DNA of 64,000 nucleotides. Origin: Lachnoclostridium sp. An196 (GTDB lineage: Bacteria > Bacillota > Clostridia > Lachnospirales > Lachnospiraceae). The notes beneath the pieces are model-generated. The model saw only the letters and a list, made by a program, of their open reading frames with translations, was not told the origin of the DNA and ran no database searches. The stretch's first letter is position 1. Each line of letters starts with the position of its first letter. Location of the stretch: NCBI RefSeq assembly GCF_002160135.1, contig NZ_NFJZ01000001.1, positions 372,001 to 436,000 of the forward strand. The letters run 5' to 3'. Below are positions 54,043-63,572 of this stretch, one piece after another. The position numbers and the translations under genes are program-made.

Positions 54043-54306
54043 ATGCAGGCGGACCGGAAAAAGATTGAACGTCTCTTAAAGACTGCGAAAGGTCAGATCG
54101 ACGGGATTCTGCGCATGGTGGAAGAAGACCGGTATTGCATGGATATATCGGCTCAGGTCATGGCGACAGACGCCATCCTGCGGAAGGTAAATAATGAAAT
54201 CATACGTGCCCACATGAAGGGATGTGTGAAAGAAGCTATTCTGGAAGGAACCGGAGATGAGAAGATCGATGAGCTGATGGCGGTGGTAGATAAGCTCACA
54301 AAGTAG
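54043..54306 (+). CDS. csoR: CsoR-family copper-sensing repressor
   Basis: An 87-residue all-helical repressor. The copper ligands fit Cys32 (YCMDI), His57 and Cys61 (RAHMKGC), the C-H-C set of CsoR proper. N-terminal KIERLLKTAKGQIDGILRMV is family-typical. Copper binding releases DNA. It lies 10 bases after copA with AAGGAGAG and is probably autoregulated through the operator at 51411. Confidence 0.93.
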   Translation: MQADRKKIERLLKTAKGQIDGILRMVEEDRYCMDISAQVMATDAILRKVNNEIIRAHMKGCVKEAILEGTGDEKIDELMAVVDKLTK

Positions 54307-54336
54307 TAGAAAGAAGTAGAAAAATAGAATCAGACA

Positions 54337-54365
54337 TTGACAAAAACTCCTATGTGTTATAGAAT
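54337..54365 (+). promoter_or_regulatory. Promoter of the NlpC/P60 gene
   Basis: TTGACA at 54337-54342, a 17-base spacer and TAGAAT at 54360-54365. A 50-base AT-rich leader follows. Confidence 0.75.
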
Positions 54366-54420
54366 TGTATTCGAAATGTAATAAATGTAATAGTTCTGTA
54401 ATAATTATAGGAGTTTGTCT

Positions 54421-55476
54421 ATGTTCGTATTCAATAGTAGAAATAAAAGATGGATCGGAAGCATGGGAGCGGTCCTGATGGGAGCCGCGGTTGTATGCGT
54501 GCCGATGGATGTACAGGCGTCCGGAGCGCTGGGAAGCAGCAGTCAGGTCGGCATATCCGCGGATCTGGAGGCAGTGGAAGATACTTCAGTCCTGGAAGTA
54601 GCCATGAACGATATCGTGATCTCCGAATTCAATCTGGACGGATATTCCAATCTGGGTATCGTAACGGTTTCCGAAGGAAAAGTCAATATTCGCGAGACCC
54701 CTTCCACAGACGGCAAGATCGTTGGAAAGATCGGAAAAGACGCTGGCTGTGATGTGCTTGGCGAGGAAGGCGAATGGCTTCACATCAGATCCGGAGAAGT
54801 GGAAGGCTATATCAAGGCAGAGTACGTGCTGACCGGTACAGACGCGCTGCAGCAGGCGTCCACGCTGCTGAAAAAGGTGGCAAAAGTAACCACCGACGGT
54901 TTGAAAGTGAGAACAGAACCGAATACCGAGTGCGAGATTCTGGATATGGTTGGATCCGGACAGAATTTTGACGTGCTGGAAGAGTTGGACGGATGGGTTC
55001 GCATCGATCTGGACGGTGAGACCGGATATCTTTCCACAGATTACGTGGAAGTGGGATCTCAGCTGGACGAAGCGCTGACGATTTCCGAGCTGCTCTACGG
55101 CGAAGGCGTCTCGGATGTGCGCGTGGCGATTTCCGACTATGCGAAGCAGTTTATCGGCAATCCTTATGTATGGGGCGGCACCAGCCTGACGAATGGCGCG
55201 GATTGTTCCGGCTTCGTACTGTCTATCTTCAGTCATTACGGCATCAGCCTGCCGCATTCTTCCAGAGCGCAGGCGAACTGCGGAACGACGATCGGTACCA
55301 GCGAATTGCTTCCGGGCGATCTGGTATTCTACGGAAACGGTTCCGGTATCAACCATGTAGCTCTCTATGTGGGCGGCGGACAGGTAGTGCACGCCAGCAA
55401 CGCGCGCGTGGGCATCACGATTTCCAGCGTGAACTACAGAACTCCGGTGAAAGCGGTCAGACTGATTCAGGATTGA
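54421..55476 (+). CDS. Secreted SH3-domain NlpC/P60 peptidoglycan hydrolase
   Basis: A 351-residue exported endopeptidase. Signal peptide 1-30 (MGAVLMGAAVVCVPMDVQAS) is followed by two bacterial SH3 domains at about 80-140 (VNIRETPSTDGKIVGKIG) and 155-215 (LKVRTEPNTECEILDMVG). The C-terminal NlpC/P60 domain has the catalytic Cys in NGADCSGFVLSIFSHYGISL and the His in NHVALYVGGGQVVHAS. It probably cleaves wall stem peptides during growth or separation. ATG 54421 follows AGGAG at 7 bases. Confidence 0.94.
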   Translation: MFVFNSRNKRWIGSMGAVLMGAAVVCVPMDVQASGALGSSSQVGISADLEAVEDTSVLEVAMNDIVISEFNLDGYSNLGIVTVSEGKVNIRETPSTDGKIVGKIGKDAGCDVLGEEGEWLHIRSGEVEGYIKAEYVLTGTDALQQASTLLKKVAKVTTDGLKVRTEPNTECEILDMVGSGQNFDVLEELDGWVRIDLDGETGYLSTDYVEVGSQLDEALTISELLYGEGVSDVRVAISDYAKQFIGNPYVWGGTSLTNGADCSGFVLSIFSHYGISLPHSSRAQANCGTTIGTSELLPGDLVFYGNGSGINHVALYVGGGQVVHASNARVGITISSVNYRTPVKAVRLIQD

Positions 55477-55504
55477 TTGCTGCTATAATTACAGAAAGAA
55501 ATAC

Positions 55505-55565
55505 CCTGCGGCAGGATACTTCCGGTGTTATATTTAAAGATATCCGGAACTGCCGCAGGTTTTTT
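55505..55565 (+). terminator. Terminator after the NlpC/P60 gene
   Basis: A 10-bp stem CCTGCGGCAG/CTGCCGCAGG, an inner 6-bp stem TTCCGG/CCGGAA, and TTTTTT after the stem. Confidence 0.93.
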
Positions 55566-55779
55566 ATGCGCAGAAAATTTTTGGCAATTAATCTCTTTTA
55601 GGGGAACATGGAAATCTGTGTATTGAATTGTGAGGGAAAATGTGATATCTTTGTAACTATGTTGAAAGAATTCGCGGCTTTATACATTGTATGCGCTATT
55701 GATTTAAACTGATAAAGTGATAGCAGAGTCCAATGGTCAGGCCATACAGAAGTACAGTGGAAAAGAACGAGAGGAAATC
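55566..55779 (+). other. Leader region of the peptide importer operon
   Basis: About 215 AT-rich bases without a gene. A possible promoter is TTGAAT (55623-55628), 17 bases, TATCTT (55646-55651) with an extended TG. No riboswitch or hairpin was recognised. Confidence 0.4.
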
Positions 55780-56796
55780 ATGAAGCAGTCAGAGACAGTA
55801 TTGGAAATCAAAGATCTGTGTGTGGAATTTCAGACGGTCGAAGGAAAAGTACAGGCGGTCGATCATCTGAACTATACCTTACATAAAGGAGAGAAGCTGG
55901 GAATCGTGGGAGAGAGCGGAAGCGGCAAGAGCGTGTCGTCTCTGGCGGTTCTGCAGCTGATTCCCAATCCGCCCGGACGGGTTACGGGAGGCGAGATCCT
56001 GTATAAAGGGAAGGATCTGGTTAAACTTTCCGAAAAAGAGATGCAGAAACTGCGGGGAAACGAGGTGTCCATGATTTTTCAGGAACCTATGACTTCTCTG
56101 AATCCTATTATCCAGTGCGGAAAGCAGATCGCGGAGTCTCTGAGACTTCATAGGGGTATGAACAAAAAAGAGGCCATGCAGGAAGCTGTGAATATGATGA
56201 GGGCAGTGGGAATCGCCAATCCGGAAGTGAGAGCTCATGAGTATCCGCATCAGATGTCCGGAGGTATGCGTCAGCGTGTGATGATTGCCATGGCGCTGGC
56301 CTGTCAGCCGCAGATCCTGATCGCCGATGAACCCACGACGGCATTGGATGTGACGATTCAGGCGCAGATTCTGGATCTGATCCGGGACCTGAACCGGGAG
56401 ATGAACACTGCCGTGCTTTTCATCACCCATGATCTGGGTGTGGTGAGCGAGCTGTGCGATACAGTGATCGTGATGTATACGGGCCATATCGTGGAGCAGG
56501 CTCCGGTCAGAGATCTGTTCCGGGATCCGAAGCACCCGTACACAGTGGGACTTATGAGCGCGATTCCTGCGATCACAAAAGAGAGAAAGCCGCTGCAGAC
56601 CATCGAAGGCATGGTGCCGAATCCTACGGAAAAGATCGAAGGATGCAGTTTCTGGCCCAGATGCCCGCATGCATCGGAGATATGCAAGAAACAGGAACCC
56701 CCGGTAGTGCACATGGGAGAGGAGCGCCTGGTCAGGTGCTGGCTGTATGCCGGAGAAGAAGAGAAGACGGGAGGTCCGGACGATGGCGGAAAATGA
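55780..56796 (+). CDS. Peptide ABC transporter ATPase, DppD/OppD type
   Basis: A 338-residue ATPase. Walker A GESGSGKSVSS, signature MSGGMRQRVMIAMAL, Walker B LIADEPTTALDVTIQAQIL, and the C-terminal oligopeptide extension with Cys cluster (EGCSFWPRCPHASEICKKQEP) typical of the Opp/Dpp family. ATG 55780 follows GAGAGG. It pairs with the ATPase at 56783. Confidence 0.93.
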   Translation: MKQSETVLEIKDLCVEFQTVEGKVQAVDHLNYTLHKGEKLGIVGESGSGKSVSSLAVLQLIPNPPGRVTGGEILYKGKDLVKLSEKEMQKLRGNEVSMIFQEPMTSLNPIIQCGKQIAESLRLHRGMNKKEAMQEAVNMMRAVGIANPEVRAHEYPHQMSGGMRQRVMIAMALACQPQILIADEPTTALDVTIQAQILDLIRDLNREMNTAVLFITHDLGVVSELCDTVIVMYTGHIVEQAPVRDLFRDPKHPYTVGLMSAIPAITKERKPLQTIEGMVPNPTEKIEGCSFWPRCPHASEICKKQEPPVVHMGEERLVRCWLYAGEEEKTGGPDDGGK

Positions 56797-57754
56797 AAAA
56801 GAAACGCTTGTAAGAGCGGATCATGTAAAAGTATATTTTAAAGGAAAAAGCCGAAAGGACGGAACCGTCAAGGCGGTGGACGATGTAAGTCTTGACATCC
56901 GGAAAGGCGAGACTTTCGGTGTGGTTGGAGAAAGCGGCTGCGGCAAAAGTACGCTGGGACGCACGCTGATCCGCCTGATCGATCCGACGGACGGACATAT
57001 TTATCTGAACGGAGAAGACATATCCAAACTGAAGGGCGCAGATCTGAAAGCCATGCGTCGGAAGATGCAGATTATCTTCCAGGACCCGTCAGCCTGTCTG
57101 AATCCGAGAAGAACGGTGCGCCAGATTCTGATGGAGCCGTTTGAAATACACAAGATGGATAAAGACCAGGATGTGGAGGCGCGGATTATGGAACTTCTGC
57201 AGCTGGTCGGTCTGGATTCTTATCATCTGAGCCGTTATCCGCACGAACTGTCCGGCGGTCAGAAACAGAGGATCGGGATCGCAAGGGCGCTGGCGCTGAA
57301 ACCGGATCTGATCGTATGCGATGAGGCAGTCTCGGCGCTGGATGTGTCGGTGCAGGCGCAGGTGCTGAATCTGTTGCAGGAACTGAAGCAGAAACTGGGG
57401 CTGACCTATTTCTTTATTTCCCACAATCTGAATGTGGTGTATCAGGTCAGCGACCGGGTGGGAGTTATGTATCTGGGAAAGATGGTGGAGATCGCCGATT
57501 ATGATCAGCTGTATGAAAAGCGTTATCATCCTTATACGGAAGCGCTGCTTTCCGCGATTCCCCAGGTAAATCAGGAGGACCGGAAAGAAAGAATTCATCT
57601 GGAAGGAGAAGTCCCCAGCCCGACGGATCCGCCGTCCGGGTGCAGATTCCATACGCGCTGCCCGAAGGCCTGCGACCGCTGCAAAGCGGAAGAACCTGCG
57701 CTTCGGGAGATCGCTCCTGGACATCTGGTCGCCTGTCATCTATACGACGCGTAG
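56783..57754 (+). CDS. Peptide ABC transporter ATPase, DppF/OppF type
   Basis: A 323-residue second ATPase. Walker [29 protein letters not shown], signature [15 protein letters not shown], Walker [20 protein letters not shown], and the C-terminal [23 protein letters not shown] 56783 overlaps the previous gene by 14 bases. Confidence 0.94.
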   Translation: MAENEKETLVRADHVKVYFKGKSRKDGTVKAVDDVSLDIRKGETFGVVGESGCGKSTLGRTLIRLIDPTDGHIYLNGEDISKLKGADLKAMRRKMQIIFQDPSACLNPRRTVRQILMEPFEIHKMDKDQDVEARIMELLQLVGLDSYHLSRYPHELSGGQKQRIGIARALALKPDLIVCDEAVSALDVSVQAQVLNLLQELKQKLGLTYFFISHNLNVVYQVSDRVGVMYLGKMVEIADYDQLYEKRYHPYTEALLSAIPQVNQEDRKERIHLEGEVPSPTDPPSGCRFHTRCPKACDRCKAEEPALREIAPGHLVACHLYDA

Positions 57755-57808
57755 AGAGGAGATACTGCCGGATAACCGGCGTCTCAATAGATTTAAGGAG
57801 GTTTTGTT

Positions 57809-59458
57809 ATGAAAAAGAAACTTTTGGCTGCGGTGCTGTGTCTGGCTATGGCCCTTACGACCGCTGCCTGCGGAAGCAGCAGCGATTCGGCCGACAGCAG
57901 TGAACCGGCAGCAGAAGGAACGACGGAAGACACTGCTTCCGGAAGCTCTTCAGATGGCTCCAATACGGTGGTAGTGGCTATGGGATCCGGTTTTTCCACT
58001 CTGGATCCGGGTTATGTATATGAAAAATATCCGCCGCTGATTATGAACGCATGTTATGAGAACCTGTTCAAGTTCTATAGCAACGATGGCGCGCCGGAAC
58101 CGTGTCTTGCCGATACGTATGAGTTTTCCGACGACAACCTGACTCTGACGGTGAATCTGAAACAGAACGTAACGTTTGCCAGCGGCAATCCCATGACGTC
58201 CGCTGACGTGGCGTTCAGCATCAACCGCTGCAAGAACCTGCAGGGCAATCCGTCTTTCATCTGCGACACGATCGAGAGCATCGAAACACCGGATGATTAT
58301 ACGGTAGTATTTCACCTGACCCAGCCGGACAGCGCTTTCCTGTCCAAACTGACTTACAGCTCCCTGGCTGTGCTGGACAGCGAAGTTGTAAAGGCGAACG
58401 GCGGTACGGATGCGGAGGACGCGTCCTCTACAGATACCGCGCAGGCTTATCTGAATACTACCAGCGCAGGTTCCGGTATGTATGTGATGACCAGCTACAT
58501 TCCGGATCAGGAAGTGGTGCTGGAGAAGAACCCGAACTATTGGGGAGAGGCTACCAATGTGGATAAATATATCATTCAGATCCAGCCGGATTCCAATACC
58601 CAGATGATGACGCTGTCCACCGGAGATATCGATGTGGCCATGAACATGACCGACGATACCATGGCGGAGCTGGAAGGCCAGGAGAACATCCAGATCATCA
58701 ATGGCGCAACCAAGACCGTAGGATTTGTGATGATGAACATGAATGAAGAGTACGGCGGACCGGTATCCAATCCGCTGGTACAGCAGGCGATCCGCAAGGC
58801 GCTGAACTATGAGAACTTCCAGACCATCTGCGGCGAAGGTTCTACGACTCCGTATTCTCTGATTCAGGTAGGTTTCATGGGAAGCAAGGGAGAAAGACCT
58901 ACGGATTACACCAATGTGGAAGAAGCCAAAGAACTGCTGGCAGAGGCAGGATATGCAGACGGATTCGACATCGATCTGACCGTGTGCGATCTGGATATGG
59001 AGGGCATCCTTCTGACCGACCTGGCGCAGCTTGTGAAATCTGACCTGGCGCAGATCGGCATCAACGTAAATATCGTATCCCAGCCGTGGGCGGCAGGATA
59101 TGGCGACGCTTACCGCGACGGAACGCTGGGATTCACCGTGATGTACTGGGCAACCGACTACAACGATCCGAACGTACAGATTGAGTTCCTTCCGGGCAAA
59201 ACGGTAGGCGTGCGTGCAGGCTGGAGAGAGGATATGGATCCGGAACTGGCAGCTCTGTATGACGAGGCTCTGAACGCAACCGACAACGACGCGCGTATCG
59301 CTGTTCTGGAGCAGATCCAGGACGCGATGTATGAGGACGGACCGTTTATCTTTGTGGTGCAGGCTCCGGCTCATATCGCATATAATACCAGGCTTGAGGG
59401 CGTAGCGATCTCTGATCCCTACTCTCTGGACCTGACTTTGATCAATATTGCAGAATAA
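57809..59458 (+). CDS. Peptide-binding lipoprotein (family 5)
   Basis: A 549-residue DppA/OppA-like lipoprotein. The lipobox is TTAAC followed by a Ser/Asp/Glu-rich linker to about residue 45. Family motifs: YENLFKFYSNDGAPEPCLAD, VTFASGNPMTSADVAFSINR, GSGMYVMTSYIPDQEVVLEK and NPLVQQAIRKALNY. AAGGAGG ribosome site. Specificity (di-, oligopeptide or other) cannot be set from sequence; the M24 peptidase downstream favours proline-containing peptides. Confidence 0.93.
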   Translation: MKKKLLAAVLCLAMALTTAACGSSSDSADSSEPAAEGTTEDTASGSSSDGSNTVVVAMGSGFSTLDPGYVYEKYPPLIMNACYENLFKFYSNDGAPEPCLADTYEFSDDNLTLTVNLKQNVTFASGNPMTSADVAFSINRCKNLQGNPSFICDTIESIETPDDYTVVFHLTQPDSAFLSKLTYSSLAVLDSEVVKANGGTDAEDASSTDTAQAYLNTTSAGSGMYVMTSYIPDQEVVLEKNPNYWGEATNVDKYIIQIQPDSNTQMMTLSTGDIDVAMNMTDDTMAELEGQENIQIINGATKTVGFVMMNMNEEYGGPVSNPLVQQAIRKALNYENFQTICGEGSTTPYSLIQVGFMGSKGERPTDYTNVEEAKELLAEAGYADGFDIDLTVCDLDMEGILLTDLAQLVKSDLAQIGINVNIVSQPWAAGYGDAYRDGTLGFTVMYWATDYNDPNVQIEFLPGKTVGVRAGWREDMDPELAALYDEALNATDNDARIAVLEQIQDAMYEDGPFIFVVQAPAHIAYNTRLEGVAISDPYSLDLTLINIAE

Positions 59459-59472
59459 ACCGTCTTATAAAT

Positions 59473-59500
59473 GGAGAGTCCGCGCAAAAGCGGGCTCTCC
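59473..59500 (+). other. Stem-loop after the peptide-binding-protein gene
   Basis: An 11-bp stem, GGAGAGTCCGC/GCGGGCTCTCC with one wobble, loop GCAAAA, no T-run. A smaller hairpin GCAGGG-ATG-CCCTGC follows at about 59534-59548. These likely set the high binding protein to permease ratio. Confidence 0.75.
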
Positions 59501-59602
59501 CTGCGGACGGCGCGCGGCGGGTCCTGCCGTGAATGCAGGGATGCCCTGCGCTGACGGAAAGATCCGACAGGCAGATTTTCAAAAGAAAAAGAGAGGTGCT
59601 GT

Positions 59603-60622
59603 ATGGAACAGTTGAAATTCATAGGGAAACGGCTGCTGTATCTGGTCGTCATGCTGTTGGGAGTGGCGACGCTGGTATTCATCCTGACCAAGATGATTCC
59701 GGGAGATCCGACAGTGGCGAATCTAAGCCAGAGAGCATTGAGCGATCCGGAAATCGTGGCGGCTTACCGCGCCAGGTACGGGCTGGATCAACCGTATATT
59801 GTCCAGTATTTTCTGTATATCAGAAATCTGCTGCAGTTTGATCTGGGTACGTCGATCCGTACCAACAATCCGGTGCTGCAGGAATTGCTGCGCTGCTATC
59901 CGGCTACAATCGAACTGGCCCTGTTTGCGATCATTATCGCCGCGCTGCTGGGGATTCTGTTCGGAGTGATTTCCGCGATCCGCAGAAACAGTATCCTGGA
60001 TCAGATCGTGCGCGCGATCTCAGTGACGGGCGTCAGCATTCCCAGTTTCTGGTTCGCGCTGCTGATGCTGTATTTTTTCTATTATAAGCTGCATATCTTC
60101 CCGGGCCCGGGACGCCTGAGCAACACATTCTCGGCTCCTGCCACGGTGACGGGAATGTATGTAATTGACAGTCTGCTGGAAGGAAATCCGGCGAAGGCGC
60201 TGGATGCGCTCAGCCATCTGTTCTTGCCGGCGCTGGTGCTTGCCATGTTTACCATGGGCCTGATCACCAGGACGACCCGTTCCAATCTGCTGGATGTGAT
60301 GTCCACCGATTATATCCGTACTGCAAAGGCAAAGGGTCTTGGCAGGGCGAAGCTGATCCTGCGCCATGCCCTGGGCAACGCGCTGATCCCGGTTCTGACC
60401 GTGATCGGTCTGGGCCTGGGCAATCTGCTGGGCGGCATGGTGCTGGTGGAGACGATCTTCAACTGGCCCGGAGTGGGACAGTTCGCCTATGAATCGGTCA
60501 TGTCGGCGGATTATCCCTCGATCATCGGTGTGGCATTGCTGATCGCGCTGAATTATATGGTGATCAATACGGTGGTGGACATCCTGTATGGACTGATCGA
60601 CCCGAGAGTGAGGTGTAAGTAA
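59603..60622 (+). CDS. Peptide ABC transporter permease, DppB/OppB type
   Basis: A 339-residue permease with six hydrophobic segments. The first is RLLYLVVMLLGVATLVFILT; SFWFALLMLYFFYYK follows. The BPD_transp_1 loop reads YIRTAKAKGLGRAKLILRHA and GGMVLVETIFNWPGVGQFAY. It precedes its partner with a 1-base stop-start overlap. Confidence 0.95.
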   Translation: MEQLKFIGKRLLYLVVMLLGVATLVFILTKMIPGDPTVANLSQRALSDPEIVAAYRARYGLDQPYIVQYFLYIRNLLQFDLGTSIRTNNPVLQELLRCYPATIELALFAIIIAALLGILFGVISAIRRNSILDQIVRAISVTGVSIPSFWFALLMLYFFYYKLHIFPGPGRLSNTFSAPATVTGMYVIDSLLEGNPAKALDALSHLFLPALVLAMFTMGLITRTTRSNLLDVMSTDYIRTAKAKGLGRAKLILRHALGNALIPVLTVIGLGLGNLLGGMVLVETIFNWPGVGQFAYESVMSADYPSIIGVALLIALNYMVINTVVDILYGLIDPRVRCK

Positions 60623-61458
60623 TGCTGCATGCGATTAAAAAACTGTTTAAATCCAATTACCTGTTTACTCTGGGCGTGGTTATCTGCCTGGCGTGGATCC
60701 TGGCGGCGATTTTTGCGCCGGTGATCGCGCCGTATGACCCGATTGCCCAGGATCTGACGCTCCGCCTGCAGCCGCCGTCAGCGGAACACTGGTTCGGAAC
60801 GGATACTTTCGGACAGGACATATTCAGCCGTGTCATTTACGGTGGAAGATACTCGCTGCTGGCGGGATGTCTGACTGTGGTGATCGCGGGGATCATCGGC
60901 ACCTTCTACGGCGCCATCGCCGGATATGTGGGGGGCAGGACGGACAATATCATGATGAGAATCTCCGAGATGATTCTTTCCTTTCCGTCGCTGGTCCTTG
61001 CCATGATCATCAACGCGGTGCTGGGTTCCAACCTGTTCAACACCATGTTCGCGCTGGTAGTGGTGGCCTGGCCGACTTACGCGCGTCTGATGCGCAGCGT
61101 GGTGCTGAGCGTGAAAGAAAACGAATATGTGACGGCGTCGGAAGCTCTGGGAGCGTCGAGACTCCGTATTCTGGTCAAAGAGATCATACCGAACAGCATC
61201 AGCTCGGTGCTGATCATGGCGACCACAGATATCGGAAATCAGATCCTGATGTTCTCCACCCTGAGTTTTCTGGGACTGGGAAGCGCGCCGCCTACGCCGG
61301 AATGGGGCATGATGGTTTCTGAAGGCGTGGATTATTTTAATAAATTCTGGGTGGCCGGATTTCCGGGGCTGGCGATCTTCACTATGGCCGTGGGCGCCAA
61401 CTTTATCGGCGACGGACTTCGGGATCTCCTGGATCCGAAACTGAGAAAACAGTTCTAA
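60622..61458 (+). CDS. Peptide ABC transporter permease, DppC/OppC type
   Basis: A 278-residue permease. The N-terminal OppC region reads FAPVIAPYDPIAQDLTLRLQ and HWFGTDTFGQDIFSRVIYGG. The EAA-like loop is YVTASEALGASRLRILVKEI, and LGLGSAPPTPEWGMMV is typical. It forms the channel with the preceding gene. Confidence 0.95.
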   Translation: MLHAIKKLFKSNYLFTLGVVICLAWILAAIFAPVIAPYDPIAQDLTLRLQPPSAEHWFGTDTFGQDIFSRVIYGGRYSLLAGCLTVVIAGIIGTFYGAIAGYVGGRTDNIMMRISEMILSFPSLVLAMIINAVLGSNLFNTMFALVVVAWPTYARLMRSVVLSVKENEYVTASEALGASRLRILVKEIIPNSISSVLIMATTDIGNQILMFSTLSFLGLGSAPPTPEWGMMVSEGVDYFNKFWVAGFPGLAIFTMAVGANFIGDGLRDLLDPKLRKQF

Positions 61459-61475
61459 AAGGAGGTGCCTTTGCT

Positions 61476-62552
61476 ATGAAACAGAACAGAGTGAATCGTG
61501 TACTGAAAGCTCTTGAAGATATGGGATTGTCCCAGATGCTGATTGTGGACCCCATGACCATTTACTATCTGACGGGAGTTTATATAGCGCCGTTTGAACG
61601 TTTTTACGGGCTCTATCTGAGAGCGGACGGAAAGCATGTCTATTTTCTGAACCGTCTCTTCCATGTGCCGGAAGATGTGGGGATTGAAAAGGTATGGTAT
61701 TCTGATACCGATCCGGTGGCAGATCTGATCGCGGAGAGACTGGATAAAAACACGCCTCTGGGTGTAGATAAAGATCTCCGCGCCTCCTTCCTTCTGCCGC
61801 TGATCGACCGGAGGGCAGCGGCGGGATTTATAAACGCTTCTGTTGCCGCAGACCGGACCAGGGGCGTGAAAGACGCGGAAGAACAGGAACTGATGCGGAC
61901 GGCTTCCCTGATCAATGACCGTGCGATGGCGCAGTTCAAGACGCTGATTCATGAAGGCGTGACGGAGAAAGAGGCGGCGGATCAGATGCTGAAGATCTAT
62001 CAGGATCTGGGAGCGGACGGATTTTCTTTTGAACCGCTGGTGGCTTTTGGCGCCAATGCGGCGGATCCGCATCATGCGCCGGATAATACGGCTGTGAAAC
62101 CGGGAGACTGTGTGCTGTTTGATGTGGGCTGTATCAAGGACGGATATTGCTCGGATATGACAAGAACCTTTTATTATAAAGAAGTCAGTGAGGAGCGCCG
62201 GAAGATCTATGATATCGTGCGCAGCGCCAATGAGAAGGCGATCTCTATGATCCGGCCGGGCGTGCCGCTCTGCGAACTGGACGGAGCAGCCCGTGATCTG
62301 ATCACGGATGCGGGATACGGCGAATATTTCACGCATCGGCTGGGGCATTTTATCGGCCTTGCCGAGCATGAGTATGGAGATGTGTCCTCCGCCAATAACT
62401 GGAAGGCGGAGCCGGGCATGATCTTTTCGATTGAGCCGGGAATCTATCTGTCCGGCGATACCGGAGTCCGGGTGGAGGATCTGGTTCTGGTGACAGAAGA
62501 CGGCTGCGAGGTGCTGAACCATTACTCCAAAGATCTGGAGGTGATCGGGTGA
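61476..62552 (+). CDS. M24 Xaa-Pro peptidase
   Basis: A 358-residue creatinase/prolidase-like metallopeptidase. An N-terminal creatinase-like domain to about 125 precedes the pita-bread domain. Metal ligands: Asp in LFDVGC, Asp in CSDMTRTF, His in THRLGHFIGL, Glu in FSIEPGIYL and Glu in VRVEDLVLV, all present. It likely cleaves X-Pro peptides brought in by the importer upstream; AGGAGG precedes ATG 61476. Confidence 0.93.
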   Translation: MKQNRVNRVLKALEDMGLSQMLIVDPMTIYYLTGVYIAPFERFYGLYLRADGKHVYFLNRLFHVPEDVGIEKVWYSDTDPVADLIAERLDKNTPLGVDKDLRASFLLPLIDRRAAAGFINASVAADRTRGVKDAEEQELMRTASLINDRAMAQFKTLIHEGVTEKEAADQMLKIYQDLGADGFSFEPLVAFGANAADPHHAPDNTAVKPGDCVLFDVGCIKDGYCSDMTRTFYYKEVSEERRKIYDIVRSANEKAISMIRPGVPLCELDGAARDLITDAGYGEYFTHRLGHFIGLAEHEYGDVSSANNWKAEPGMIFSIEPGIYLSGDTGVRVEDLVLVTEDGCEVLNHYSKDLEVIG

Positions 62553-63121
62553 ATCCGAGAGTGACACTGCACATGGCCAATGGTTCTAAAATCGTGATGG
62601 AACTTCTGCCGGATGCGGCGCCCAACACGGTGAACAGTTTCCTTTTCGCGGCGCTGGGAGGTTATATGGATCATCACGCCATCGAAAGAATTGTGCCGGG
62701 CAACTGGATCGATGTGAGTTATACAGCCTTCGGACAGGAAGCCTGCCGGTATCTGATTCCCAATGAGTTTGAACTGCATCCGGAGATTGAACCGATGGAT
62801 TCTCATCCGGGAGCGGTCTGTATGGGCGGTTATGGAGAAGCCGGGCTTGCCGGATGTGAGTTTTTCTTCCCGCTGAGGGACTGCCCGGAGCATAAAGGAA
62901 TCTATCCGGTATTCGGAAAAGTTCTGGAAGGCATGGACGAGCTTTACCGGCTGGAAAAGGTAGAGACGGTGCCGGTGACGGATTTCCCTATTGAAGGAGT
63001 GGAAGTGAACCGTCCCGTGGAGCCGCAGGTGATCGATCACGTGGAGGTAGAGCTTTTTGGAAAAACGTATCCGGAACCCGTACGTGTAAATGATCCGAAG
63101 CTGCCGCCCTGCTGGAAGTAA
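62549..63121 (+). CDS. Cyclophilin-type peptidyl-prolyl isomerase
   Basis: A 190-residue cyclophilin-like protein with [53 protein letters not shown] and [17 protein letters not shown]. The usual arginine and FHR active-site motif is replaced by [12 protein letters not shown], so catalytic strength is doubtful. Start GTG 62549 overlaps the peptidase stop by 4 bases. The pairing with a proline peptidase suggests handling of prolyl peptides. Confidence 0.85.
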   Translation: MNPRVTLHMANGSKIVMELLPDAAPNTVNSFLFAALGGYMDHHAIERIVPGNWIDVSYTAFGQEACRYLIPNEFELHPEIEPMDSHPGAVCMGGYGEAGLAGCEFFFPLRDCPEHKGIYPVFGKVLEGMDELYRLEKVETVPVTDFPIEGVEVNRPVEPQVIDHVEVELFGKTYPEPVRVNDPKLPPCWK

Positions 63122-63132
63122 GAAAAAACGAC

Positions 63133-63161
63133 TTTACAAAAGATAGGGTTTATGCTATTGT
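63133..63161 (+). promoter_or_regulatory. Promoter of rpsO
   Basis: TTTACA at 63133-63138, a 17-base spacer and TATTGT at 63156-63161, with TG one base before (extended -10). Confidence 0.6.
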
Positions 63162-63178
63162 TATAAAGTATGAATTCA

Positions 63179-63235
63179 GCCGTCATTCAGGATCAGGATA
63201 CTCCGACCGGTTCTTAATGACTGGCGTTAAGGAGA
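63179..63235 (+). promoter_or_regulatory. Structured rpsO leader, candidate S15 autoregulatory RNA
   Basis: GCCGTCATT (63179-63187) pairs with AATGACTGGC (63226-63235), leaving one bulged T. The enclosed 38 bases contain smaller pairings such as ACCGGT. It ends 3 bases before the ribosome site. S15 represses its own translation through leader RNA in several phyla, but the structures are not conserved, so this is a structural guess. Confidence 0.5.
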
Positions 63236-63252
63236 AAAAGGAGGAGAAACAC

Positions 63253-63519
63253 ATGATTTCCAAAGAGAAGAAACAGGCGATTATCGCAGAATACGGACGC
63301 ACTGAGGGCGACACCGGTTCACCGGAAGTTCAGGTTGCTATCCTGACCGCAAGGATTCAGGAGCTGACTGACCACCTGAAAGCAAACCCGAAGGATCATC
63401 ATTCCAGAAGAGGACTTCTGAAGATGGTAGGTCAGAGACGTGGTATGCTTGCATACCTGAAGAAAATCGATATCGAGAGATACCGTGCGCTGATCGCAAA
63501 ACTTGGACTGAGAAAATAA
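63253..63519 (+). CDS. rpsO: 30S ribosomal protein S15
   Basis: An 88-residue S15 that binds the 16S rRNA central domain early in assembly. Typical stretches are [60 protein letters not shown] and [15 protein letters not shown] 63253 follows AAAAGGAGG; the upstream in-frame ATG at 63217 would lie inside the leader stem. Confidence 0.97.
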   Translation: MISKEKKQAIIAEYGRTEGDTGSPEVQVAILTARIQELTDHLKANPKDHHSRRGLLKMVGQRRGMLAYLKKIDIERYRALIAKLGLRK

Positions 63520-63527
63520 CAGTCATA

Positions 63528-63555
63528 AGGGCGGAGGGTTCCTCCGCCCTGTTTT
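63528..63555 (+). terminator. Terminator of rpsO
   Basis: A perfect 10-bp stem, AGGGCGGAGG/CCTCCGCCCT, loop GTT, then GTTTT. Confidence 0.88.
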
Positions 63556-63572
63556 CGTGAAAATTTAAATTT

